Below are positions 24,035 to 34,729 of a stretch of DNA of 64,000 nt, in pieces. Location of the stretch: contig JAENRP010000029.1 of assembly GCA_024741835.1 (NCBI GenBank), positions 62,001 through 126,000 of the forward strand, written 5' to 3'. The stretch is from Diplocarpon mali. Taxonomy: Eukaryota; Ascomycota; Leotiomycetes; Helotiales; Drepanopezizaceae. Numbering within the stretch: the stretch's first letter is position 1; the number at the start of each line of letters is the position of its first letter. Position numbers and translations under genes: made by a program. Below the pieces are notes generated by a model. It saw nothing but the letters and a program-made list of their open reading frames with translations. It did not search any database and was not told the origin of the DNA.

Positions 24035-24738
24035 TGCGGTTGCACCAGAAGAACTACCGTATTCAAGAACAGATGAATATTGCCGAGGAAAATCGAATAC
24101 CGTGCGCCAAAATAGTTAATAACAAGAGAATGTGACTCGGCTTTCAATGGGGTGGTGATGTGATAACAAAGCCAATGTTGCGCCAGACTGTGAATCCGGC
24201 GTGAAATGAATGCGGAAGTGATGCTTGATCAAAGGAATCTGTGAAAGGAAAGGCAAAATACCCAAGAAAAATATTAAAGCAACAGCTGCTGCAAGGGGAT
24301 GAAGCAAACGAGTCAAATCTCAATTGAAAATAGCATTGAAATGTGGGCCCCAAAGTTGTGATGCAAAGCTCGACCGCGATTGCTGATACGCAAGAGAATC
24401 GTAAAAGGACACCAAATGAATATTCCCCTACGAAAATACTCGCACACTGGTCCCTACAAAGCTTAGTGAAACAAGCTTTGATTTTGCAATTGAGCATTCA
24501 ATCCGATTTTAGGAATTACAAATAACATCATGCTCGCAAAACAAGCACCAGCAGGCCCCTGAACTCCCCTTATGCTACACTGAACGCGATCTCGTCTTCA
24601 AAGGGAAGGAGATATCAGACTCAGCTACATCGCAAGGTGTTCCGATGAGCGAACATGCCAATGCTCCAAGCAGACGTGCCGGTTGAGAGAGTCGTGAAGA
24701 GAGTACATGGCTGGCGCTAACCGATATGTTTTGGCTAT
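24035..24738. other. Intergenic, 5' of the unknown gene and 3' of Ysc84
   Basis: AT-rich spacer of about 700 bases. I see no coding frame or RNA gene. It should contain the promoter of the gene starting at 24034 (-) and belongs downstream of no plus-strand gene. Confidence 0.4.
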
Positions 24739-26144
24739 CTACTTCTTCATCTCAACGTAGTTGGCCGGAAATATACCACTTCGGGTGCCGATGATGCCGG
24801 TCCTGAGATCGTAAGCATTTAAGTAGTGAAGAATAAGGCTAGAGAGAAAATTACCACCAGTCATTAGTTGAATCAGTCTTTTTCGTGACCTGGATGATTT
24901 CTCCTTTCTTGAAGCCCAGATCACCGGCCTGCTCGCCGTCAAACGTAAACAAGGCCACGGCCTCGTTAGCGCGGAGACTCCCCGTTTTGTTCTGAAACAT
25001 GGGCTTCGGTGCAGATGGTCTACCAGGTCCAATCTTTCCACTGCCTATGGGACTGCGTGGGGTATCTTGAAAGACATAATCATCTTGAAAACCGCCCCGG
25101 CCGCGACCGCTGGCACCACTATTGAAGCTGCTAATCCTTGAAGTGCCACCACCCGTTGGACGGTCGTAGATATCGTCCGCCCACGTACTTGCGCGTTTCG
25201 GTGTATCGCTGAATTTGTATTCGGAGCTGTGGGCGTTGACGCTTCCCGTGCGATCCCTGCGGATGCCTTCCCCATACGCGCTCCCTTTCCGTCCTTCCCA
25301 GACCACATCATCATGTCTGTCGTCGTACACTGGGACATCATTATACAAAGCGTCGTCTGCGGAGGATATTCCAGCAAACGCTCTCGAATTTAGGACGTTC
25401 ATGAGTGGTTGTGCCGCGGGGGGAGGTCGTACGGATCCTTCTAGTAGTTGAACCGCCGTGTATCGCTGACCGTACAGCTTCTCGTTCGCATCTCTCCGCT
25501 CGATAATCGCACTGCCCTCCAAGCTAACACCCGCGAAGAGTCCCTTGGTCTTGCTGTAACTGAAGATCCCCGCAACGCCCTTCATACTTGCAGCTCCGGC
25601 GGCTTCCGCATTGCGTCCGACGGGCCCAGCTGCTAGAGAAACGTTACCACCCAAAGTCAGGGAGCCGGCTTGCGAGAACGAGCGTACAGCCGCGGCATCG
25701 TTCAGGATAAACACGAAATCCGTGAGTTCGAAGCCGATCTGTCCGCCGAATCCAGCACCGCCGACCCCAATTGCAGAGGGCGCACTCCAGCTTCCATCTG
25801 AAAGTCGCGCAACAACAATTCCGTTTCCATATCGACCTGAGCCGAGGAAGCCCGCCTTAATAACTGTAAGAACAGCAAGTCCCTAGGCTCCCGGTTAGCC
25901 AGGGATTCGAGTGCTGGAGACAGGGCTATAGCAAGTGGAACGCGTACCTTGGCGTTTGCGAGAATTTGAGGAGGGATGACTTTATCAGCGCCAAAAGACT
26001 GTCGGGGGTCGATGAAGGATGCTAGAATCTTGCCACACTTTTTGCATTCGGCTGCGACGTAGTTGTCAGCTACTATATTTGAAAGAGCGCTCAGAAGAAG
26101 ATCTTACACGCCATAGACGATGGGAGCGGGTTGTGGATTCCCAT
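24739..26144 (-). CDS. YSC84: SYLF and SH3 domain actin-patch protein, Ysc84/Lsb3 family
   Basis: Exons on the minus strand are 26144-26108, 26051-25948, 25882-24855 and 24802-24739, giving 410 residues with consistent phases. The first exon is only 12 codons (MGIHNPLPS), the conserved start of the family. Residues 1 to about 220 are the SYLF (Ysc84) domain: FGADKVIPP, GLAVLTVIKAGFLGSGR, WSAPSAIG and the hydrophobic ELTDFVFILN. A Gly/Ser/Asp-rich linker follows. The C-terminal SH3 domain covers roughly 350-408, with the ALFTFD start, DLGFKKGEII, DWW and the GIFPANYVE end. Family role: SYLF binds phosphoinositides and F-actin, and SH3 binds Las17/WASP at endocytic patches. It is divergent from the Sft1 gene, with a 688-base shared promoter. 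Confidence 0.93.
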
Positions 26145-26832
26145 ATTTGTGCAGGTGCCTAGCAAAGTCTTGAGGGTAAGGGAAATAAGGTTGTGTTGGA
26201 TGCCGACAGTCAAGCACTTTGTTAAAGAACGATGATAGTGGGGTAGTTCTCGGCTCTAGGAGAATTTCTGGTGAAGTTCTTTTAGATTGAGAAGATCAGC
26301 CTTTGACCGTAGAAAGCGAGAAGGAAATCCGGCACTCTCTGAACTATTCGTTGTCGTGCATCCAAGGAAAAAATGTTTAAAATAGAAGATGGTCGAGAGA
26401 AAGCCGCCATAAAACCAGTAGAGGTCCATCTATGCTTGGCGGGCTACATCATACTATAGAATAAGCCACCAAGTGTGGCTGAGCATCTCCACATTGCATT
26501 CGATTGTTGTGCACCATTTCTATTCTAACCAAACCATTTATTTCGATATTTTGACTCGACACGCGTACACTATTGACATTTGCCTCAATCCACGCCGCCT
26601 CCCTCCTTTCTGAGTCATCCAGTGATTCCAAGCCGGGATTCTCAGCGCAAGCATCGCCAACAAAAACCGCCTACTCGAAATTCGTATTCAGCGCCTCCCA
26701 GATCCGGCCTCCGCAACACATCCCCCACCGACAGCAAGTATTCTCACAGTCAGAGCGCAGCCTCGTAAGCAAAGCGTCACGATAATCTTCGCATTCATAC
26801 CGAAGATTCAGGCCAGATAGTCTTGCGACAAG
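26145..26832. promoter_or_regulatory. Divergent promoter region of Ysc84 and Sft1, with probable 5' UTR intron
   Basis: 688 bases lie between the two start codons. On the plus side a frame at 26573-26785 lacks any ATG, and a GTAAGC donor near 26765 is followed by ATTCAG near 26811, just before the Sft1 ATG. This looks like an intron in the 5' UTR of Sft1 rather than a coding exon. Confidence 0.5.
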
Positions 26833-27225
26833 ATGTCAGACGCATACGAGCGCGAGCGCCAGAATAACTCGCGGCTGTCGGAGCTGTCTGCGAAAGTCAC
26901 GGCGCTGAGGGGCGTCACGGTCGATATATATGATAATGCGCGGGCGCAGGATATTATCGATGACACTGTAAGCCTTCTTTGCCCCCTACCCAAAAACACA
27001 CCAGGCATGAAATATAGGCGGCGGTGGTGGGATTGTCAGGCGCTGGGCTAATGCAAGCTGTGACAGTCTGGCAAATTCTCCTCGATGAGCACAAGTCTGA
27101 AGGGGTCGGCGGGGAGACTAGGACGTATGGCAGCGAGTGGTAACAAGGTGGCAATCTTCAAGTTATCGGGCATCATTATTGGTGCTGTGGTCTTGCTGTG
27201 GCTCATATGGGGACTTTTTGTTTGA
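26833..27225 (+). CDS. SFT1: Qc-type SNARE, Sft1/Bet1-like
   Basis: Exons are 26833-26967 and 27067-27225, giving 97 residues, a normal size for Sft1. The SNARE helix runs from about residue 12 to 66 (LSELSAKVTALRGVTVDI, then RAQDIIDD). Gln39 sits where the zero-layer glutamine is expected. The C-terminal anchor is residues 79-97 (GIIIGAVVLLWLIWGLFV) with no lumenal tail. Family role: Sft1 works in retrograde and intra-Golgi fusion with Sed5, Gos1 and Ykt6. The VDIYDNAR stretch is typical of filamentous-fungal Sft1 rather than Bet1, which has a longer N-terminus. The intron is 99 bases with a GCTAAT branch. It is tail to tail with the ArfGAP gene, 279 bases apart. Confidence 0.88.
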
Positions 27226-27504
27226 TGCTTGATAGGGGTGGTCCAGGGAGGGCTCATATGAAGAAAGCAACAGGCAGGCGCACACTGATTGGAAAGGCAG
27301 ATACTTTATATCGTACTTGTGGACATATTGCAGCATAGCAACGGCGTTAAGAGGGCTAGCGAATCACCTTTACTGTCACTACTACAATTCGATTTTTTTG
27401 GTTCACTCTCACGGGAACACGGTTACAGAATTCCTGGACTTGGCTGGCTGGTGTGCCAGGATGTACAAATGTACAGAGGTAGATGCTTCAAAAATTCGCT
27501 GAGC

Positions 27505-29199
27505 TCATTCCCAGACATTGGAAAACAAATCCTCGCTGGCTCCATATGCTGGCTTCGCTACAGTTGTGCCTGCCCCTGTTGCTGTAGGAGCAGCACTACT
27601 CCATCCTCCAAAATCGTCATCTGCACTGACCTTTGGCTGTGTAGTGCTTCCTGCGCCAAATCCTCCCCCACCAATTACAACAGTGTTCTGATTGCCTAAA
27701 GATGCATTTCCTGAACCCCATCCAATATTATTAGAGTTTGCTTGAGTAGGGTTGCTGACAGCTGCGCTTGTCTTTGTGGTAGATCCCCAAGCGTCATCTG
27801 ATCCCCAGGCATCGCTGTTTCCCCAAGCCCCAGGCAATTGAGGAGGTTGGGTCTTTGGTGGAGGCGCTGGAGCAGGTTGCGAAAGGTTGAACATAGATGG
27901 CGACTGTGCGGCCGAGGCGGCCATAGGTTTGGCGGCATGCTGAGCAGGGGTAGAAAAATCGAATAAGTCGTCCATACCCGAACGTATCTTTGGGACAGAT
28001 GACGTGCCTGGTGCTGAATCGTATGCACCAAACCCACTGGAGGAGCTGGATCCCTGATTCGACTGCGTTGACACACGAGGCTTAGGGTCGAAGAAGCTGC
28101 CTCCACTGAGGTTGGTTTGCGAAGAAGATACCTGAGAAGGCACTCTTGCATGGCCCGAAACATTCCCTAGACCCGAGAAAGCAGACTGCTTGGGTGGTAC
28201 CTGCAAAGGAGAATTTTGGCTGGAGAAGCTTAGACCACTGAACGCATCATTCATAACTCCGAAGCTGGACTGTACAGCTGGGGGCGATTGTGGTGCCGAT
28301 TGCAGGCCACCAAAAGAACCTTGAGTTACATGTGATGGTTGCTGTTGAGACTGAGGTCGAGGAGCGGAGGCATATAAGGATAGAATGGACTGTTTCAAAT
28401 CTGGCCGTGATGGTGTTCCTGGAGTCGGAGCCGCACTCGAAGGTCGGCTTGGCGGAAGAGCCTCGGTCCCGAAAAAATCCAACCCAAGTAGCGAATCTGC
28501 AGGCTTGGTCTGTTTAGGAGGAGCAGGCTCTGATTTTGGCGGAGGTCCCCCTGGAACTACAGCCGCGGAGCTGGCTCTTGGGACTGCTGCATCGTCGGCG
28601 AACAGGTCTGGCTGTTGAGCTCTCTTCACTTGCGCAGGACCTGCTTGGCCAGCAGAGGCTCTCTGAGAGTTTGAGCGCTCGATGGCTTGCTTCTCCTTGA
28701 CCAGGCTTAAAGGAACGTCATCGTCACCGTCAGCATCGAGTGTGGCAGGATCCGGTATTGGGCCCTCCATAACCCATCTCTTCGACTCGTATTTCGTTCT
28801 GATAAAGTTCTCAATCTTCGACTCTGATGGTACGTGTCCTGGAGCCAGTTTTGCCTCCCAGTACTTGTTCGCTCTTGAGTTCCCCCATTTCAAAACACTT
28901 TGAAGCTGTTCGTCGGTCCAGGCATCGAGATCCACGGATTTGACTCTGCTGATGTGCGTCCCCATTCCTCGATGAATGCCGGAACATCTTATGCAGATAA
29001 AGATACCCAAGTTCCAGCTTGCCCACCTTGGATCTGCGAGTTGTCAGCAACACTGGAAGGGTGGGCGACGAGAAGGCTCACGCTTATTCCTCTTGCAATC
29101 TGAACACGTCTTGTTCCCCTCCAGCTTCAGGAGACTCTTGATAGTTTGGGTATTTTGCGCAGCGCGCTCTGCAGCAGGATTTGGAGCTCTGCGTGACAT
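27505..29199 (-). CDS. AGE2: Arf GTPase-activating protein, Age2-type
   Basis: Exons on the minus strand are 29199-29082 and 29033-27505, giving 548 residues. The ArfGAP zinc finger begins in exon 1 (C32 and C35, in TCSDCKRNK) and is completed across the intron by C53 and C56, with HPRWASWNLG between. The arginine finger is R61 in GIHRGMGTH. The domain ends near 145. The rest is disordered, rich in Pro, Ser, Gln and Ala with many Phe-containing short motifs (LLGLDFFGT, DDLFDF) and repeated GAWG/DAWG segments, ending DLFSNVWE. The short DLF/WxxF-like motifs are of the kind that bind clathrin adaptors (inference). Family role: stimulates GTP hydrolysis on Arf1 at the trans-Golgi and endosomes. 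The ATG at 29199 is the only plausible start in the open frame. Confidence 0.93.
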
Positions 29200-29546
29200 G
29201 CTGGCGCCCGAGAGCTGTGATGAAGTCTCGGTGTCGCTGGAATAATGCGAAGTTGCGCGAATATGTGTAAATGCTGTAAGAGAGGCGGTTATCACATCTT
29301 GTGGGAAGTGGGGCTGCGTGTGGCTGTCAATGACCCATTATGGTGTGGCTTTATTTGATGAGACAGGGGTAACCACATTCAAGTGACATCACGATTGGTG
29401 GGGAAGACTGGATGCATTCAGATAATATTTGAAATTCTTCTACCGCAGTTCTTGTGCCACACGTATAACAAAGTTTTCCGAGAAATATTCTCCTTCTCAA
29501 GCCCGGTTTTCTCGTTTTCCCGTTTTCCAGCTCCCTCTGAGACCTC
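29200..29546. promoter_or_regulatory. Bidirectional promoter of ArfGAP and MsrB genes
   Basis: 347 bases separate two divergent start codons. No third gene fits. No clear TATA box is seen on either side. Confidence 0.55.
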
Positions 29547-30220
29547 ATGCGGTTTCCAAACTTCCCTACTTTTCTTCGAACGTTCTATACTTTCAGCAAC
29601 TACACCAGTGCCCGCGTCTCAACACAATACAGAGCTTTTCAATCCTTCTCTCGAGGCGCAGTCATCAATTCCATGCCCACCATACCGTTCCTGTCTAGTC
29701 TATTTAGCACCGGCAATTCCTCCAATATGACTTACCCGGTTCAAAAGACAGACGAGGAGTGGCAAGCCGTTCTCTCCAAGGGTAAGCTACCTACTCTTCT
29801 TTGGAAAAGGAACAAAACCCAATAATTTATAAAGAGCAGTTTCGAGTCTTGAGACAACAAGGAACTGAAGCTCCCTTCGTTGGTAAATACGACAAGCACA
29901 TGCCGAAAGAAGGGGTGTACACCTGCGCCGGCTGTGATGCTCCGCTCTACAAAGCAAGCCACAAGTTCAAGTCTGGATGCGGATGGCCGGCATACTTCGA
30001 CAATATCCCTGGTGCTGTTACCAGACATGAAGATAGGACCTTGGGAATGGCAAGAACTGAGATCGTTTGTTCGAATTGTGGCGGCCACTTGGGACATGTG
30101 TTCAAGGGGGAGGGATACAAAACGCCTACGGACGAGAGACATTGTGTGAATAGCGTCAGCATGAAGTTTTCACCGGAGGATAAGGTCGTGGATACGACCA
30201 AGAGCAATAGCAAGGTCTGA
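29547..30220 (+). CDS. msrB: Peptide methionine-(R)-S-oxide reductase with probable mitochondrial leader
   Basis: Exons are 29547-29781 and 29835-30220, giving 206 residues. The enzyme reduces the R epimer of methionine sulfoxide in proteins. The SelR/MsrB domain starts near 66. Zinc cysteines are C109/C112 (TCAGC) and C157/C160 (VCSNC), the catalytic cysteine is C182 (RHCVNSVS), and C127 (SGCGWP) fits a resolving position. The first 60 residues are rich in Arg, Ser, Thr and Phe with almost no acidic residues, a typical matrix-targeting leader. A second in-frame ATG at 29727 (MTYPVQK) begins exactly at the conserved domain, so leaky initiation could give mitochondrial and cytosolic forms. The intron acceptor is AAAG at 29834, rather than the nearer GCAG, because only that keeps the frame. 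Confidence 0.93.
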
Positions 30221-30904
30221 GCAGGAGGAGCTCGGTGTGGCGTCGCGGAAGATATCCGGGTGGGGTAGTTTTCCTGTTGATTCGGTTTGCGGGAGGCCTA
30301 GTTGGCAGAACTTGATGTCTTTTCACTGTCAATCAGTCTGATGCATGCAGAGTTTCCTCTTATGTTCTCTCGAGATATTTATCAGATTCGTTATATTATT
30401 TTAGTTACACTTTTCATAGTGTTGGAGTAGCGTACCAGTCGTCTTTGGGCCAAACACGTTCTTGCTTACTTTTACCGATTGGCATGGCAGGAGCCAGGAG
30501 CAATCTGGTCCAGAGTTCAATTGAATACCGTCTATTTTCGTGGTTTTACACCTGTCCCATGCCGGATAGCTCCCAGTTGGACTCACTTTGCCCTCTGCCC
30601 TCAGTCGTACTTGATTAGACCAAGTCTATCAACGACGTGGAAGAGCGAATTCGCACGCTTAAGATGGTTTTATCGAGTTCAGGAAATGAATCCATCACGA
30701 TCTATGGAAAGCGAGCGGCTTCATTGTCAAACATTGAATTCGATGGCAGGTGACTACCACATTATCAATTCTTTGCAGCCTTGAGCCAGTAGCTTACACC
30801 CTACATCCATCATATATCTTATTTGTTTGATGCCAAATGATTCATGACTTAGATCTATCTACCAGCTGATCTGCCTCAAAATGGAATTCCCAATCCAACC
30901 ATAA
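30221..30904. other. Intergenic, nothing recognised
   Basis: About 680 bases after the MsrB stop. Short frames only. It marks the change to AT-richer DNA. Confidence 0.4.
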
Positions 30905-32107
30905 GGTCAACCTCAAACGGTCGATTGCGTTGAAATGCACACGACCAGCGAGCCAACGCTGATTTTCCACAAATTGTTTCCTAATATCCAAGGTAACCTA
31001 CTCGAGCAGAGAGCTGGGGCCAAAAAATCCCACGACACCGTTCGGCAGCAGCTGATCCTAGAACCTCGAGGCCATTGGGACATCTATGACGCGATCCTTC
31101 GTCAGAAAACGGAACTTGTTGCTCTGGCAGAAACAGATATTGGCGTCCTATTCATGCACGATGATGGCTTCTCTACTATGGATGGCCGTGCCGCTATCGA
31201 TCTTGACAGATTCTTCGTAGATACTCACGACCTCGCCATTTTCCTCAGACGCAACGAGCTCAAAAATAACCGGGTCTCGGAAACCACTGTCGTGAGTTTA
31301 CGTTCTCCTTGTGGCATTGTAAAGATCACACTTCCTACAAAGTCGAACAGCCGAACATCAGACCCGAGCTGACATGTATCTTTCGTCTCCGTTCCATCGG
31401 TTGCTACCGGTATTAACCTAACCTTGTCGATCCCCGAGGGTTTACGATGGCCACAATTGCGAGATCGAACGATTAAAGTAGCTAGCATCAGTTACGGCAG
31501 ATCATTCTACTGCATAGTCTCGGCAGCTGAGATCGGATTTTTCTCGGCTCTTGCCCAGGTAGATATGACGACTAGCTTGAATATCGCCACCAGATCGCTG
31601 AAAGCTGAGATCGACGCGGATAGTGACATCCAAAAATATCCTCGCCATCTCGATTTGGAAGATCTTGGGGTTTTCTAGTCTATCATGCTAGTAGGCTTAA
31701 CGAATGGTTCGCAGCAGAAAGCACCCAGAAATAGAAACAGGCTTATGTTTCCTTGCCGACCAACAATTCGACTGCTCACAGACCAGCGGCGCTGCCGCAT
31801 TTCGCATAGCTCTTGCTTACGCCAGATTGATTCGTATAAGTGGTGAGAGGTGGAAATGCCGTTCTCTTGTCTCTTACGGCTTTGATTGGTGTGGATCTTT
31901 TAGGGCTCTGTGATTCAAGTGCTCGAGCAGGCAAGATTTTATGGTGAGTTTCAGTCTTGTGCGAAGGCCAACGTCGAAGGTAACACTTACTACTCTGCCT
32001 TTCATTGTTTTGGTGTCGAAAATGGGAATAGAATTGGTGCGAAAGGGTTCTCGATGAAAGGACTGGTTGGGGAAAGTCGTATTTACAAGTTTTCTGGCAC
32101 GATGTAA
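30905..32107 (+). pseudogene. Broken proline racemase / trans-3-hydroxyproline dehydratase family gene
   Basis: Translated pieces line up in order with the proline racemase superfamily: VDCVEMHTTSEPT at the start, NLLEQRAGAKK and LEPRGH, then ETDIGVLFMHDDGFSTMDG. After a TGA at 31370-31372 the same frame continues with FVSVPSVATG, GLRWPQLRDRT, ISYGRSFYCIVSAAE and IATRSLKAEID. It then ends at TAG 31676-31678. The next pieces (ETGLCFLADQQFD, then RWKCRSLVSYGF) lie one frame over, and the last (YYSAFHCF) in yet another. The upstream end has no start codon, only a TAA at 30902. The catalytic cysteine expected in the MCGH motif is Asp (MDG). At least two stops and two frameshifts make it non-functional. 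Weak transition bias and the AT-rich setting suggest RIP or neutral decay. Confidence 0.82.
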
Positions 32108-32857
32108 GTATTCTAGTTGTAAATCGCCCCATTAGAATCAACTAAAATTATAGACAGTCACATTTCCTTCCTGGCATCCTCCTCGGTTCCTCGTAACTAC
32201 GGAACTTACAACACATAGTTCAACTGGCTTTGTCGAGCTCTGAGAATCCTTTCGGAAGATACAGCTGTACACATTATCAGGACGAAGTAAAAGACATTCG
32301 CTAAGTACAAAAAGGATAAATGTACGGCAAGCCAATCGCTACGATCGCTGATAAATTGACGCATGTCTGCAGGCTTAGAATCGAATTGTATGTTTTGCTT
32401 TAGCGAAAATAAGCGAGATTATCGGTTTAGATATTGACATCGTGTCGAGAGGGCGGTCTAGATAAATTTAAGACGCCAAATTCTCCGGTCGCAATATTAG
32501 TCCGCACTTACGAGGAGCCTGCTTTTCGAGTTGCACTTAGTAGGTACGTCTAGTGCTATCATCTGGTAGTATCTGGCCAGCATGGTTCGAGGGTAGCGCT
32601 GCTAGGTATCGTTGCTTTCGCTGTTGTTACTCATACTAGTCTGAAAGCAAGGAAGAAAAGCGTTCCTGCTCAAGACGAGAGAAATTAGAGCGCCAGGAAT
32701 CTGGTCAGGAGCCCACAGTATTGTATTGACGGCCAGGACGTAAACTCAGTATCCTTCTTTCGAACCACCTTCGTCCCTGCACGGCGTCGAGGAATATAAT
32801 TTGCTCGCGATATTGAGCACATAATGAACATATTACAAGACATCTCGCGGGAATCTA
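32108..32857. other. AT-rich intergenic, nothing recognised
   Basis: Spacer between the broken racemase-family gene and the 3' end of the carboxylesterase gene. No frame longer than about 70 codons and no motif. Confidence 0.4.
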
Positions 32858-34729
32858 TCATACCGGTACATGCCTTCCCACCTCTTTCCAAAACCCACAC
32901 CTTCTTTCCAGATGCCCAAGACCCGCAGTCACCAGGCCACTCGCTTCAATTACAAACTCCGTTCCCGTCTCCAAACCAGGAACACCCGAATGAGTTGCAT
33001 CTGTAAGCTTTAACTCGTTTGGATCTCCTGTTTGCAGAAAGGAAGCGATAGCCCCCGTATAGCCGTCGTAGATGAGCGGTTCGGATTTCTGGATGGGGTT
33101 GACTGTGTTCCACTATTTGCCCCCTTTATCAGTGGACATGTGGGACAGCGAGTTGAAGCATGGCTAAAGTCACAACGTGGGAGGTGGGGGAGAGTTATAC
33201 GTACAAATTTTACGTCACTAGCATGCTTTGCAGGCGCGATAGTATATTCCCCCAAATAGCTTCTGTATCTAGCAGCTCCAGTAATCCAGTAAGACGGGCA
33301 TGCAAGTACGACATCTCGATATACGAGCCCAGCCCGCGCGTAAGACGTGTTGTAAACCGGGATATACTCTGCGGACCCGATCTCTGGGTAAAAGGCTTCT
33401 ACGCGTTTGATATCCTTGGCTGATAAACCAGGTAGAAACCCTTTTAGCCAGACGTTGAAGGATGAGGTGCTGGAGTTAAAGGGCGGGTTTCCTGTATTTT
33501 GGGCGGATCCTAGGCCAGGCGGTATGAAATTCTCGCCTATTGCATCGCAGCGTAAGTATATTGTCTCTAGTAATCCGGGAACCTAGGAGAAAAAAGACAG
33601 AAGATATACCTTCATGCGTGTTATACATGCCCCACCCAACCTCAATGTCCACCTCATCCACCTCACTCAACGCTCTGCTCAAAAATACGCCGTCAAGCAC
33701 CGGTGCCCACGTGTAACTACTCGTATTCCACGTATGACTACCCGAAATTGCTAAGCTTGCTGTGCGCAAAACCTGTACATCCGCCTTCTTCAAGCAAGCT
33801 AATGAGTCGAGTTTATCCCCATTGGCGCACCCGCTCAAGGCGGCAAAAGTGTCATATATTTCTTGGGCCTCGGGTGAATTGTACCCGTAAAGTTTGGGCC
33901 AGAATGGCGAGCTCGCCAAAGCGCGCCGGAATAATGGTGATTCACCATCTCCATTCGCCAGAACCTGGGCAACCACACTGCCAGCCCCAGCACTCTGCCC
34001 CCAAATGGTCACGTTCCTTGGGTCACCACCAAACGCACTGATATAATTTTTGGTCCAGTTCAGCATAGCCTTCTGATCCAATAGTCCAGGATTCAGGTCC
34101 GAAGTTTTCGACGAGGCGATCTCCGACCCAGGGAGAAAGCCGAAGGCATTGAGGCGGTAATTGGGGTAGATGAAGAGGAGGTCGATCTCGGATGAGACGT
34201 TGAGGACTGGGTATCCGGGTGGAGGGATAGAGAAGGACCCTCCGCCTTGGATGAAAGCGCCACCGTGGAAGAAAACCACTACAGGTCGGAGGGGCTGTGA
34301 TGGTGTCCAGGGACGGGAGTAAAGGCCCAGATACAGACAATCCTCTGTGCCGTTGACCTAGAAAGCCCGACTTGTTACCTTTCGTATCTCATCTATAAGC
34401 CGTCGCCGAGCGAAAGAAAGAGCTATACTTACTGTTCTTTGCGGGCAAAGTTCAAATGGCTGATTAGAGTCATACGTGCCGTTGGTGATTGGAATTGGAG
34501 CTTGTGGTGCTCTAAACCGGTTTTCTCCCGTGGGGGGAGCAGCATAGGGAATCTTACGCCAGTATGAAATGTTATATGCTGAAGAGTAAGTCCCTTGGAA
34601 ACTACCGTAGTCCAGTGATGCTACGAGATGCTGTCCTTGAGCTACGGAACTGAGCAGCGAGAATATTTGAATCCATACCAAGACGGCACTGCGCACCATT
34701 CTGATGACTTGGCAATGTAGACGCTTCAT
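32858..34729 (-). CDS. Secreted type-B carboxylesterase/lipase
   Basis: Exons on the minus strand are 34729-34433, 34357-33610, 33536-33205 and 33112-32858, giving 543 residues. Two starts are possible, 34729 (MKRL) and 34699 (MVRSAVLVWIQIFSLLSS), and the second gives a cleaner signal peptide. Alpha/beta-hydrolase landmarks: oxyanion-hole HGGAF near 130, early disulfide region TEDCLYLGLY near 103, nucleophile elbow GQSAGAG with Ser near 221, and a second Cys pair (SGCANG, DSLACL). Several NxS/T sites suggest glycosylation. The catalytic His is expected near HATHSG- or GHL-type segments in the last exon, but I cannot fix it. The open frame is intact although it sits between a dead gene and AT-rich DNA. 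Substrate unknown. Confidence 0.85.

Noticed and set aside
26573..26785. Extra N-terminal exon for the Sft1 gene
   Set aside because: Open frames there lack an ATG, and the downstream ATG already gives a normal-length Sft1. A 5' UTR intron explains the splice signals.
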